From Brachycybe producta (Eukaryota; Arthropoda; Diplopoda; Playtdesmida; Andrognathidae), in the NCBI GenBank assembly GCA_036925085.1, contig JAUPFP010000095.1, positions 312,501 to 376,500 on the forward strand: a stretch of 64,000 nucleotides of DNA, in the 5' to 3' direction. Both the position numbers and the translations under genes were made by a program. Shown here in pieces: positions 23,162 to 34,164 of the stretch; position 1 is the stretch's first letter; every line of letters begins with the position of its first letter. The notes under the pieces were generated by a model that was given only the letters and a program-made list of their open reading frames with translations, did not search any database and had not been told where the DNA came from.

Positions 23162-24658
23162 TACAATGTTAGAAACTAGAATGGTAAAATAATCATTTTT
23201 ATGTTTAAGCATTGAAAGCAATGGACAAAGTGTGTATTTGGACAGAGATTGTGCAGTTGCAATTTCAAAGTGAGCCCTTGGACAATGAAAAGTGTGCACC
23301 CAGAAAAATTAATTAATTATTAATTAGATTTTTTTTTACTTATTTTGAAATGTTTCTTTGTATAATGTTTGGATTTTAAGTTAAACACATCCAAGATTTA
23401 AGTTCGATCAGGCTGTGAGAAATCTATAGTTTGATTTCTTTCTTTCAAATAATTAAAAAAAGTGAAATAATTGAATTATGATTTGCAATTATAATCTCTA
23501 TTAATCATAAATTATTGGAAAAATTTCTTACAATATGCCCTGACATTTTGACAGTTATTTTTTTGTTTTTGGTTTGATAATCAAAACTAGAGGTGGGACG
23601 AATCCTAATTTTTCTAGAATCCGAATCTTAAACGGTTCTCGAATCCTTTAAATCTTCCGAATCTCGAATCCTTCACATGCGAATCCTCTATTATTCATTA
23701 AGAAGATACAAATAAATGAAATTATATTAAATATTAAATTATTAATAATAAAAACAAGTGTGACACTCAGGGTCGCCACAAGGTGAAGATTTTGGTGATC
23801 TGGGTACAACACCGAAATTGTAACAATCGCCGGTTTTTAATTAGTGACCGCTTCTATTGGACTTCAATGGAGTTAAAACTAATTTTAATGAATGTTTTTA
23901 ACAGTTTTTTTTAGGTTAGGATTCGAAAGACGAAAAAAAGCGCGAAGATTCGAGTTTTCGAATCTCGAATATGTTTTCAAGATTCGCCGGATTTGATTGT
24001 CCCATCTCTAATCAAAACCGATTTTCTAAACTTATCTGCAAATACACACAAAAAAAGAATACTGATGCAGAATAGATAACTATAAAGTTATCCTGTTTAT
24101 TTGTATGTCTAATGATGAATCTGATGATGATGATGATGACTAATAATATTAATAATAATAAAGCGAATGTGACGTCACTCAGTGGTCGATGGTACCATGG
24201 AGAGATAGAAAGAGAGAGAGAGAGAGAGAGAGATCAACAATAATAAGAATAAATATTAAATAAATGAAAACCCCAAACTCCAGAGAGAGAGAAAGAGAGA
24301 GAGATTTTTTTTCCATTTATTTAGACGCAATTATGATTATGGTTTATTATTAATTTATTATTATATTTCATCCAATCTCTGCTTTCTAAAGGTTTTTTTT
24401 TGTCTTTTCTGATTTTTATGTTCGAAATATGGATATGGATTGGGGAGGGGGGGGAGTGGGAGGTGATGATAATGTGTGTTGTGTGTGATTCAGTGTGTTT
24501 GTTTTGTTAGTTCAGTGATTTTATTCTCAGATTGTCACTTATTGTTGTTTTCAATATGTGTGTAAAAAAGAGACTTCTACACTACTTTTGTGTGTTTGGG
24601 TTTTTCTCTCTCTCTTTTTTTGTTTTGTGTCTATGAGATCACAATGCAAAGTTCGGTG

Positions 24659-24672
24659 GTTTCCATGGCAAC
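24659..24672. promoter_or_regulatory. X-box-like palindrome (RFX site)
   Basis: GTTTCCATGGCAAC in GT-rich unique sequence. Confidence 0.5.
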
Positions 24673-24863
24673 TTAAAACCAAACATTCCAGTGGTTGATG
24701 TCCCTGTTTTTTTTTTTTTTCTTCTGCTTGTTTAGCTGCAAGCTGCTTATTTCAGAAATATTGAGAAAGCTTTTTTTTGTGTGTGTGTTTGTGTTGATGG
24801 TCGTTGCTATTTGCATGGTGTTTTTTTGAGTGTGTTCCATCTCAACCTATGATGATGATGATA

Positions 24864-25297
24864 AGGATTGGAGGTGGAGGCTAGTAAGTAGCAAGTGCTT
24901 CCTTCGATTTATGGGAGGTGCGTTGTGCTGTCACCCTGCCCCCTCTCTCCCCAACACTACATTAACCACCATTTGTGAAGTTTTAACTATATGGTAAATA
25001 ATGGGACCTCATAACAAAAAAAAAAGTAATAAAATTATGACAGTTTTACTTTTGCACTATTATGTTATGACTGTTATTTTATGCTGTACACTAGTTAATG
25101 GTAGTATAATGGATAATAGTTGTCATAATAATATTTTATAATTTGCTTTTATGACTGTTGCAAGGTTATGATGTAGATGTGACTGTCATATGACAGTCTG
25201 TTAATGAGGCCCTTTGACTTTCTTAACAAAGTACAGAGCATACCAGGTACTGTGATGTAATCTTCTTAATAAGTAGGTAGCCTCCACCTCCAACCCA
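24864..25297. mobile_element. GGGTTGGAGG-family element with a nested GACCTCAT element
   Basis: Inverted ends AGGATTGGAGGTGGAGGCTA (24864) and TAGCCTCCACCTCCAACCC (ends 25297). Between them, 24998-25211 is a second element ending GGGACCTCATAACA and TGTTAATGAGGCCC, related to the one at 28699. So this is a nested pair of small elements. Confidence 0.75.
24998..25211. mobile_element. GACCTCAT-family MITE, copy 1 (nested)
   Basis: About 214 bp. Ends GGGACCTCATAACA and TGTTAATGAGGCCC; interior TTATGACAGT.. and GACTGTCATATGACAGTC. Closely parallels the element at 28699. The motif CTGTCATATGACAG also occurs alone near 7073. Confidence 0.72.
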
Positions 25298-25429
25298 TGT
25301 TGTGTGTTCCAGATGGAATTAAGTAGAGAGATTGGAATCGGATGAGATTATTTGCATTTATGAGGTTTTGTTTTTGTTTTCATTCATCATGTCTGGCTTA
25401 TTATATGAGAAAGTGTTCAATACCAGTGT

Positions 25430-25560
25430 GTGATTCTAGTTTATAAAAAAAAATTTTTCTAGTTTTTCTTAATTTTGTTCCTGAAAAACAGAATGATCAG
25501 AGTTCTAAATTCAGCTGTTCATAAGCCATTTCTCTTAATAATAAATTTTAAAAACTAGAA
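25430..25560. mobile_element. 'CTAGTTTCTAAA' element fragment
   Basis: Only a right-arm piece: TTCTAGTTTATAAAA, TTTTGTTCCTGAAAAACAGA, ATGATCAGAGTTCTAAA. It sits just before the GGGTTGGAGG copy at 25586. Confidence 0.55.
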
Positions 25561-25585
25561 TTAAGTATGTAAATTATCATAATGC

Positions 25586-25863
25586 GGGTTGGAGATAGAG
25601 GCTATAGATAGCTATTAGGTGATTACGCGTTTTGCGCCGGAGACCAAAATAACATCCTTCAGCCAGCAGAATTAACCTAAACAAAATTGCTACTAATTTG
25701 GGAAGAAATGTTCTTTTTCCCCCCCTCGTAATACAATGGGAAGTGGTGAGGTGGACACATTATCATCATCATCAGCATCAGCATCATCAATGAAATCATC
25801 ATACTCTTAAATCTCATGAAGTTATATTAAATAGAAGCATTACTAGCCTCCACCTCCAACCCT
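25586..25863. mobile_element. GGGTTGGAGG-family element, copy 2
   Basis: 278 bp, GGGTTGGAGATAGAGGCTAT to ACTAGCCTCCACCTCCAACC. It shares only the ends with the neighbour at 24864. The interior holds CATCATCAT microsatellite text. Confidence 0.7.
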
Positions 25864-25905
25864 TGTCATCGTTTGAGATGATAAATTTTTGGAAAAGTTT
25901 TTAAT

Positions 25906-26116
25906 ACAGGCAGTTAGAAATCGGAGAGAGAACTTCAGTTGGCTCCGCCCTTTTTATGACGAACGGCAACTTCTAATTGGTTGGTTATCTAGTCTGACGT
26001 CACATGCGCCGCCCTTTTCAACGTCGAACCACACAACAAACCAATTATAGAAGTTGCCGGTTCGTCATAAAAAGGGCGGAGCCAACTGAAGTTCTACCCG
26101 ATTTCTAACTGCCTTT
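25906..26116. mobile_element. ACAGGC-family foldback MITE, copy 6
   Basis: 211 bp, ends ACAGGCAGTTAGAAATCGG. Both arms hold AACTTCAGTTGGCTCC, where copies 1-5 hold AACANAAGTTGGCTCC-like text, so the change is shared by both arms. Flanks GTTTTTAAT (25897-25905) and GTTTTTATC (26117-26125) are an imperfect duplication. Confidence 0.88.
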
Positions 26117-26125
26117 GTTTTTATC

Positions 26126-26927
26126 ACATTTGATCTCTTCTGTCACCTCCCCCCCCCCCCCCCTCCAACCCCACCTCTTTGAACAAAACAAAGGATTTTT
26201 TTTAGTTTAAAAGTATTTATTAAAATAAGATATTAATTTAGTGTCTTAATGAACTTAAAAGAACTCATTTATAACTTCTTAATGATGTTTACAAACACAA
26301 AATGAATATAATAATAATAATAATATGTTCGTTTTGCTACATTGACGCAATATTTCGAAATTATTATTCTAGCAAATATTTTTTTCTCTTTTTAATAAAC
26401 AAATTTTTACAATGGAATGGAATTCTATTTTTATTTATTTATTTGTGTTAAAGAAGACAATGAAAAATGCATTTATCATTTTTTTAAATACAAGGATTGT
26501 AAATAAGATTTGGCCACCGTAAAAACCAAAAGATTATTTTTCAGAAAAAGAGAGACAGAAAAATACAAAGTCGAAACAACCACCAAGAAAAGAAAAAAAA
26601 AACATCTGGAAAGTAGGAACACTTTTTTTTTTTTGGCCACCTGTTCATCTGAAATGCAATTTTTTTATAGAAATTTTTGAGGGGGTTTCGAATGAAGGGG
26701 ATGGAGACCCTCCTGCCATAAGAAGGTTATAAAAGGGGTTATATATTGAGGGGAGCCTACGGTAACTTCAATATATTCTTTTAGCTTTCAATGATGGAAT
26801 TTTATGTAATGAAATGTTATTAGGGGCCTATAGGAAGAAGATTCAAGAATTTAATCAATGTGTGCAAAGGAATTTTATTGAGATTTTTTTAAGGTAAAAA
26901 CTTTTAAAAAGTAGCTCCATTCCTATT
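26126..26927. other. no gene recognised
   Basis: Poly(C) at 26149-26164, AT-rich text, and AATAATAAT repeats. Nothing coding. Confidence 0.5.
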
Positions 26928-26988
26928 TATGCAAATAAAGAACGAACAATGGTAGTTATATTACCATTGTTCGTTCTTTATTTGCATA
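26928..26988. repeat. 27-bp perfect hairpin
   Basis: TATGCAAATAAAGAACGAAC AATGGTA (26928-26954) pairs perfectly with 26962-26988 across a 7-nt loop (GTTATAT). With bulges the pairing extends outward through TCCTA/TAGGA. ATGCAAAT is an octamer (POU-type) word in each arm. Confidence 0.8.
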
Positions 26989-27965
26989 ATTAGGAACTGC
27001 ATAATTAAGACTATAACAGGGTGGAATTATTTAAATCACTGATTTAAATTAATTTTTTTAAATAAAAAAAAATTGTCAATTCTATTAAATTACATTTTGA
27101 AATCTTTCTTTTCGGAATTTTTGTTATTTTTTAAAAACTGAATTTTTTTTCTCTTTTATTAAATGAATTTCTTATAATTAATGTGTTTTACGGGTGAATT
27201 AACGGATTGAATACTTTGTCCTGTATGGGGATATTCAGTTAGTAAAACGGCAATTTTGGGACATTTTAAATTATAAAAATCTGTTTTAAATCAAATAAAT
27301 CCGATTTTTTTTTATTAAAATGATGATTTTTATCCATCTTTCTTTAATTTAATTATTTGGTGTTTAGAATAGCAACAAGTTGAGAAAATAAATCATTTTT
27401 TGATATATATTTTATGTTAATTTTAAAATTCTTCATTTACGTTTTGTTTTTTTCTCACTTCAAATTGCGCCGAAAATAAATTGTGATGATAATAACATCC
27501 AAAATCTTAAAAATTAACCATTTCTGAACTGATTAATTTATACAAAAATCATTAAGAAAATGCCCTTGCTTGTGATTCAGTTACTCTTCCAGTTTCTAAA
27601 ACACTTTTTAAATTTTTCTTAAAAGTTCTTTTGAAAATTTTAAAACATTTTATTTTTTCACTTGAAAAACTTCATAGTTAGACAAAATATATTTTTTTTA
27701 CTTATAGTTAGTTAAATTCTACTAGTTTTTTTAACTATACAAAATTCTATCACACCAGGAACAGGAACAAACAATACAAAATGTGTGTCACTTTTGCGTG
27801 TTTTGCGTCATTTGTGTTTTGTTTATGTGTAAAGTTTTTCATTCATGAGTCTCATGACGGACGTATATACGCGCCGTATATTATATAGGCCTACGTACTT
27901 GTAATGATCATGACTTTGTCATTAGTACCATTACCTTAACTATATTCACTATCATATGTTACTTA
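26989..27965. other. no gene recognised
   Basis: Very AT-rich. A fragment reading CTCTTCCAGTTTCTAAAACA at 27584 belongs to the common foldback family. Otherwise featureless. Confidence 0.5.
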
Positions 27966-28273
27966 TACCTAGTACACACCTGATAATTTAAATGCGTTTA
28001 AGTAATAAACGTGTTCTACAGAGCCCTGTGAAGGGCAAACAAACAATATATCGAATTCAATTTATTCAGTTAATTAATCTGAAAATATTGAGTTAATCAC
28101 TTAAATATAACTAATTAAACTATTGACATTAAAATATTGATTTAGTATTTCAATTTAAAATATTAATAATAAAGTCAATTTTTATTTTGGTTGATGTCCT
28201 TAACTGGATTCCGTATAATTCACCTAAACACATTTAATTTGAATTCATTTAACTCACGTGTGTGTACAAGGTA
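27966..28273 (-). mobile_element. TACC/GGTA family element, copy 3
   Basis: 308 bp, opposite orientation to the copies at 3726 and 12711: TACCTAGTACACACCTGATA to GTGTGTGTACAAGGTA. Flanked by TTA and TAA. Internal GTTCTACAGAGCCCTGTGAA is shared with all copies. Confidence 0.87.
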
Positions 28274-28310
28274 TAACATATGATATTGAACATAGTTAAG
28301 GTAATTGTAC

Positions 28311-28472
28311 AAATGACCAAAGCATAATGCTCTGCTAAAGTATGCGCTAACACCCCTTCATACTGTACTGCGGATTACTAACCTTATGTTAGTAGTCCGT
28401 TTGCTGTACAGTGTGAAGGGGTGTTAGCGCATACTTTACCAGAGCATTTATGCTTTGTTCATTTGAAAGTGA
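28311..28472. mobile_element. palindromic MITE with GCTAACACCCCTTCA arms
   Basis: The left arm (AAAGCATAATGCTCTGCTAA, AGTATGCGCTAACACCCCTT) is mirrored at 28412-28465 with few mismatches. The loop contains a secondary stem GGATTACTAA / TTAGTAGTCC. About 160 bp, no duplication identified. Confidence 0.78.
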
Positions 28473-28698
28473 ACATCACACGCAAAATCATCCATTTCAA
28501 AATCGTTAAAAATTTATTACATCTATTGTTGTACTATTTAATTGTCTATAGTTTATAAAAGAAATAACTGGTAACTTTTTGAAAAAAAAGTTACTTCTAA
28601 ATGCGGATTGAAAATTTCATTGAAATGAAATGAAACTTTTGAAAAATATGAAAAATACTTTTCATGGGATATCACTAACATGAGTAGGCCCTAATTAA

Positions 28699-28904
28699 AA
28701 ACTTGAGACCTCATTACAGAAAAAAGTCATACATTTGTCACAGTCAATCAGTCATACCTTATGATGTCACTGCTTGTGCACTCTTGTTTTATGACTGTCA
28801 TATTTTGTAATTTGTTTTTGTGACTGTTGAAAGATTATGACCATAAATATGACAATTTACCATCATATGACAGTCTTATTGCCTTTCTGTAATGAGGCCC
28901 TCGG
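28699..28904. mobile_element. GACCTCAT-family MITE, copy 2
   Basis: About 206 bp, TTGAGACCTCATTACAGAAA to TTTCTGTAATGAGGCCC. Interior TATGACTGTCATATTTTG and CATATGACAGTCTTA, as in the copy at 24998. No open frame. Confidence 0.78.
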
Positions 28905-28999
28905 ATTTCACACAGGCGTAGGGGAGGAGGTTAGAACCGCCAAAAAAAAAATGAAATTTTTGGAAATTTCGTGTTGTTTTTGTTAGGCTCTGATTAGTA

Positions 29000-29177
29000 A
29001 TTACAGTCATACGACTAAGTTCAGCGCAAACGGTAATACGGAATAGTGACGTCAAAAATGAAATCACCACAAACAATGCATAGAGAATCACGGCATTGAT
29101 TGTGACGTCATTTTGACCTCGCTATTTATTCCGTATTGCCGTTTGCGCCGGACTTAGTCGTCGTATGATCGTCAATC
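29000..29177. mobile_element. palindromic MITE with CGCAAACGGTAATACGG arms
   Basis: CATACGACTAAGTTCAGCGC, AAACGGTAATACGGAATA at the left; TATTCCGTATTGCCGTTTGC and GCCGGACTTAGTCGTCGTAT at the right. TGACGTCA-like words are mirrored near the centre. Confidence 0.75.
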
Positions 29178-30204
29178 CCCGTTGTCTTACATTGAAATCT
29201 TAAAAAATTTCTACAAAGAATGAAATCAATCCCCCCCAATGAAAAACCTTCATAACCCACCAATTATTGCTTAAGCCACTGGTTATATCATAATAATCAC
29301 AGGAAGAAATAAAATATTTCTGTAAATTTCTGCAAAAACAAAAAGAAGAGAAAATAAAAAAAAGATGCAAGGAAGAAATTTTGCATCCTGGATTAGGGAT
29401 AGAGATACCACAGGGATGAAATGAATGAATGGAAAAGAAGAACACAATTGAATCAAGTTGTTCTCTTATGCTATGGAGTCCTGGAGCCACAGGAATCCCC
29501 CTGTTATCCCAGTCTTCTTTTGATCGATCATAAAAAAGGGAAGTAATAAAAGGACTCCCCCCTTTTTTTAATGTAGTCATTGTAGAATATAGTCATTGTA
29601 GTCATTTTACCTGTGTTTATCTACCTTGAAGGTTGACTTCTCTTATTTTCTCTGGCTCTCGCTCCAGACTTTTTAAGTTTTTTTTCTTTTCTCCTGTATA
29701 AAAAAGTAACTTAAAAAGTGAGGATCATCTTGGATTTTAAAAAATGGTTATAACTTTTTAATTAATCGTAAGTAATTTTATTTTATAAAATATAAATTAA
29801 CATATCAAGTAGTTTACACAAAACTAATTTACTGTACAATAATTATTATAATAAATTGTGTTGACCATTCAATTGGATGGAGATATTAGGATTAACCTGT
29901 GACCAAGTATTACAAAATGGATTATTTCTAGTTTTTTTTTTAAATTTCTCTTGGGTTATAGGTGTTCTTAATTCTCATCTTAACATAAGATGATTTGATC
30001 TCTGTGACGCGCCTTGTTTTTTTTTGTTTCAAAATAACACACATTGTAACAAACATTGGGACAAACGTCACTAACCTCAAGAATTATATTACTCATTATG
30101 ATGAATGACAAAACAATTGCTAGTTAGTTAGTTGTTCATCAATTAGGAGAATTCTCAAATTTCATTTTTTTTACGTTGTTGAAGGATGCAAACCACCAAC
30201 CTTA

Positions 30205-30327
30205 AATTGCATCCGTTTGGTGTAATTGTTCATTAGGCGAAATGAATACATGTAGATTGGGTCTGAGATGCAAAACGCGAAATGGACATACATTTCGTGT
30301 AATGAACAATTACACCAAATGGATGCG
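30205..30327. mobile_element. palindromic element with GGTGTAATTGTTCAT arms
   Basis: GCATCCGTTTGGTGTAATTG at the left and CAATTACACCAAATGGATGC at the right, then CATTAGGCGAAATG / CATTTCGTGTAATG. About 123 bp. Confidence 0.75.
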
Positions 30328-30398
30328 GCGACATACACATTATTTACAAAGTGTTTGATAACTTGATAAGTAGTTAGTTAACTTAGTTCTGTCTTTTT

Positions 30399-31913
30399 GA
30401 CCTCCATTGCTCTAAAGAGCAATGGAGGTATATAGGATCATGCAAGAAAAGGGGGAAAAAAGGATGTCTGTGTGGCTGTGTGTGTGTATGTGTGTGTGTC
30501 CGGAACCGATTTAGTTCCTCGAACAACTCAAGAACGGAATGAGATAAAGACATGCAGTATTTTTTATTTGATTCCGTGGGTCAATATGAAGCTCCTGACA
30601 AAAAATTAGAAAATTTTACCCAGGGGTTATTTTTTTATGAATTTTTTAGAAACAAATTTTGAGTTTTTGGTCATAATTTTTAGTGGGTCGAACAACTCAA
30701 AAACGGGGCCACCTACAATAAAATGTCATCAGACTTAAAATGATGTAAACATTCTGACGATGAAACTGGAAAAAAATTGGAATTTTAGAGCGATTCGATA
30801 TATAAAATTTCGATTTTTTAAAAACGTAATTTTTTTTAAAAAAAATCGAGATTCTTCCTCTTTCCAGTTGTAGCATTCGAAAGGGGGGACTTTTCTATTA
30901 TTTAGGAGGGGTGTTCCTTTTTATGTTCTGTTATTATTTTTGTATATTAGAATACATGTGACGTATTTTCATTTTAAACCCATATTATTACAAATGAATG
31001 ACGCATGCGCATCACATGTAACTATGTCATGTACATGCATACATACATGTGTGATTATCTATATACACATGCGCACACGTGTGTACACGTGCGTACACAT
31101 GCGCACACGTGTGTACACGTGCGTACACATGCGCACACGTGTGTACACGTGCGTACACATGCGCACACGTGTGTACATGTGCGTACACATGCGCACACGT
31201 GTGTACATGTGCGTACACATGCGCACACGTGTGTACATGTGCGTACACATGCGCACACGTGTGTACATGTGCGTACACATGCGCACACGTGTGTACATGT
31301 GCGTACACATGCGCACACGTGTGTACATGTGCGTACACATGCGCACACGTGTGTACATGTGCGTACACATGCGCACACGTGTGTACATGTGCGTACACAT
31401 GCGCACACGTGTGTACATGTGCGTACACATGCGCACACGTGTGTACATGTGCGTACACATGCGCACACGTGTGTACATGTGCGTACACATGCGCACACGT
31501 GTGTACATGTGCGTACACATGCGCACACGTGTGTACATGTGCGTACACATGCGCACACGTGTGTACATGTGCGTACACATGCACACACGTGTGTACACGT
31601 GCGTACACATGCGCACACGTGTGTACACGTGCGTACACATGCGCACACGTGTGTACACGTGCGTACACATGCGTACACGTGTGTACACGTGCGTACACGT
31701 GCGCACACGTGTGTACATGTGCGTACACATGCGCACATGTGTGTACATGTGCGTACACATGTGCACAAGTGTGTACATGTGCGTACACATGCGCACATGT
31801 GTGTACATGTGCGTACACATGTGCACAAGTGTGTACATGTGCATACACATGCGCACAATGAAAAAAAGTTGGTTATTTGATATATGAAAGCATATATTAA
31901 AGCAATGGAGGTC
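30399..31913. repeat. 1.5-kb unit bounded by GACCTCCATTGCT inverted ends
   Basis: GACCTCCATTGCTCTAA (30399-30415) and TTAAAGCAATGGAGGTC (31897-31913) are inverted, and GGAGGTNTATAGG follows the motif at both 30424 and 31907. The unit contains about 650 bp of unremarkable DNA and then the alternating minisatellite. It may be a transposon that carries the array; no duplication was found. Confidence 0.45.
31065..31857. repeat. 30-bp alternating purine-pyrimidine minisatellite, about 26 copies
   Basis: The unit is GTGTACATGTGCGTACACAT plus GCGCACACGT (30 bp). It is repeated in perfect register from about 31065 to 31740, then more divergent to 31857. The first and some late copies have ACACGT in place of ACATGT. 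Nearly every step alternates purine and pyrimidine, so no TAA, TAG or TGA can occur on either strand; this explains open frames of 260-315 codons in all six frames. They are not genes. Such sequence is the classical Z-DNA-forming type. Confidence 0.95.
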
Positions 31914-32047
31914 TATAGGGTTCCTTGAATCCCTTGTTTAAAAGTATTTTCAATTTAACGGAACATTTTTTTTATTATTTAAGATATTTCGTGAACATCA
32001 TTTTTGATTATTTTTCTAGTGATTCTCCATTTCAGGAGCAACACTAA

Positions 32048-32330
32048 TACCTTCGACACATATACACAGTTAAATGCATTTAAATATTAAACACGTTCTA
32101 CAGAGCCCCCTGTGAAGGGCAAACGGACAATATGTCGCATTCAATTTATTCAGTTAATAATCTCAAAATATTGAGTTAATTCTTAAATATAATATATAAA
32201 CTATTGACAAAATATTGATTTAGTATTTGGTATTTAGTATTGGGTTCATGTCCTTAACTGGATTCCGTATAATTCACCTAAACACATTTAATTTGAATTG
32301 ATTTAACTCGTGTGTTGTGTACAAGGGGTA
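32048..32330 (-). mobile_element. TACC/GGTA family element, copy 4 (internal deletion)
   Basis: 283 bp, same orientation as the copy at 27966. It lacks about 20 bp in the ATTGATTTAGTATTT region, where a short GTATTT duplication is present instead. Flanked by TAA and TTA. Confidence 0.83.
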
Positions 32331-32337
32331 TTAGTCA

Positions 32338-32450
32338 ATCAATAGTATTTTTCACGTTGATATCTTTCAAAATTAACGTTTTAAAGATATCAACATGAAA
32401 ATACACATGAATGATTGATTGAGCTACTTTTCTAATTTCTAAAATATATT
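32338..32450. mobile_element. 'CTAGTTTCTAAA' short palindromic fragment
   Basis: CAATCAATAGTATTTTTCAC and GTTGATATCTTTCAAAAT turn at TAACGTTTTA into AAAGATATCAACATGAAAAT and GATTGATTGAGCTACTTTTC. The outer arms are absent, so only the inner hairpin remains. Confidence 0.65.
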
Positions 32451-32635
32451 TTCACTATTAAAATGAAAATTAATGTTTTGATTTTTGTCACAAAATGTCA
32501 TCAATGGTGTAGAAATGAAAACAAAAAATCTAATCCTAGAAATATATAAATATGTAAAATGTTTTAAAAAAAAACCCTAAAAGAATTGTTCAGTTTGTTT
32601 TATTTTAATTTGGTTAAAAAATAAACTTAAGGTGG

Positions 32636-32952
32636 TTCTTAAAGTGTAAATACCCGCTAACTCTTGATTAGTTTCTTTCAGGTGCAAAAGGAAGTGAAAC
32701 TTGAATGCGCTTTATAAACTAGAAGGGTAACTTAATCAGTTAAGGGTAATTTCATGTTGATATCTTTTAAAATAAGCTTTTTATGTAGATTTGAAAATGA
32801 TCCAACTTTAAGCGGTCTATTGTTTTTTTTTTTAACAAAAGCGTATTTTGAAAGATTTACCCTTCTAGTTTGTAAACACTTTCTAGTTTGTCTTCATTTT
32901 GCATCTGAAAGATAATCTGAGAGTTCAAGAGGTGGTTTACACTTTAAAAACC
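32636..32952. mobile_element. 'CTAGTTTCTAAA' foldback element, well preserved
   Basis: Both outer ends are visible: TTAAGGTGGTTCTTAAAGTG and GTTTACACTTTAAAAACC. Inside are CTTTATAAACTAGAAGGGTA and its mirror TACCCTTCTAGTTTGTAAAC. At 317 bp this is the best full-length reference copy in the window. Confidence 0.82.
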
Positions 32953-33189
32953 AACATTAATTTGAAAATAGGGTATCAGGCCCAAATTCAAGAAGGAAAT
33001 TTAGCACTTGAACTTCCAATTGAATCTTCTGAAAAGGATTACAACAGGAAAAAAAAAGCTGTTCTATTGAGTATTTTTAGAACCCTGCTCAGAGGGTTCA
33101 AGTTTAAATTCAAGAACCGTGTTTCTTGTATTCGGGCCTTAACATTAAACCAACCACTAAATTATGTTTTGTTTTTTTTCTAAATAAAA

Positions 33190-33273
33190 GGCTGGTTAGA
33201 GATTAGAATTTTCTAGCAATACGTCGGTGTAGCGTCTATTGACAAAAAAAATCTAGCCTCTAACCAGTCTTAT
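33190..33273. mobile_element. short inverted-repeat element GGCTGGTTAGAG
   Basis: 84 bp, GGCTGGTTAGAGATTAGAAT to AATCTAGCCTCTAACCAGTC. Its tips resemble the GGGTTGGAGG...GGCTA ends of the family at 25586, so it may be a minimal member. Confidence 0.5.
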
Positions 33274-33568
33274 GGGAAACAATACATATTTGTGGTTACT
33301 TTAATTATCATTATTGCCATTTATATGAAGAGGTAGATCTAATCACAAAACTTTTTTTGTTAAAAAAAATAGATTAGAAAGTTAAAAATATTAATAAAAA
33401 CAGATTATAAAAATCAGTGATTTTTTTAATATAAAATATGGATTCATTCCGTTTGATATACAGTTCGATCTATATGACATTTAATAGTCATTTATTGTTA
33501 TAGTTTTTTCTTTCTTTTGTGTTTGTTGGTTGATTGGTTAGAAAGGGGGCTGGTTGTTTTCACTTTGT

Positions 33569-33582
33569 GTTGTCATGGCAAC
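33569..33582. promoter_or_regulatory. X-box-like palindrome (RFX site)
   Basis: GTTGTCATGGCAAC, identical to the site at 20782; 387 bp before another site. Confidence 0.5.
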
Positions 33583-33955
33583 CGATTCTTTGAGGCTTTT
33601 TTTTTTTGTGATTTCAGAGGGCGGTGAGAGTGGGTGGTTGGGTGGGTCTATATATATATATGATTATATATCCTCCTGTTCACTTGACAGACAGACTGAG
33701 AATTTTCTCTTTCATTCTTTCAGTTTCCACACCACCTTCATCTCTTTCTATCTATCTATCTGTCTATCTCTCATATCCCCTCCCTCATTTTTTCTTCTCT
33801 CTCTTTCTCTCCCTCTTTATCATTTTTTTTATGGTTGTTTGATCTGTTAGCTTAGCTCTCATAGCTATTCTATGCAAAGTATACTCCTTCCTCCTCCTCT
33901 TCTCCTCCTTCTTCTGATGGTTGTCAGGTGAGAGCCCTCATTGTCATGGAGTCTG

Positions 33956-33969
33956 GTTGCCATGACAAC
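33956..33969. promoter_or_regulatory. X-box-like palindrome (RFX site)
   Basis: GTTGCCATGACAAC, the complement form of the 33569 site (GTTGTCATGGCAAC on the other strand). The two face opposite ways. Confidence 0.5.
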
Positions 33970-34164
33970 CACAACTACGGAGAGTTTGTTTCGTGTTCTA
34001 CGAAGTTTCGCTCCCTCCCTCACCCCCCCCCCCCCCCCCCTCTTAGTCTTCCTCTGCAATGTAATGTATGGGTGGTGCGTGGCATACATTTTGTATTATT
34101 CCTATTGTGTTACCATGTTTTAACAGTTTTCGCCACACTAGTTGAACACCACCCCTTATATCAT

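Noticed and set aside
29200-29580. 126-codon minus-strand ORF
   Set aside because: No recognisable domain, ordinary AT-rich composition, no supporting splice sites; length compatible with chance in 64 kb.
30940-31887. Five overlapping ORFs of 260-315 codons (Cys/His/Thr/Arg-rich) on both strands
   Set aside because: They are products of the 30-bp alternating minisatellite; strict purine-pyrimidine alternation excludes stops in every frame.
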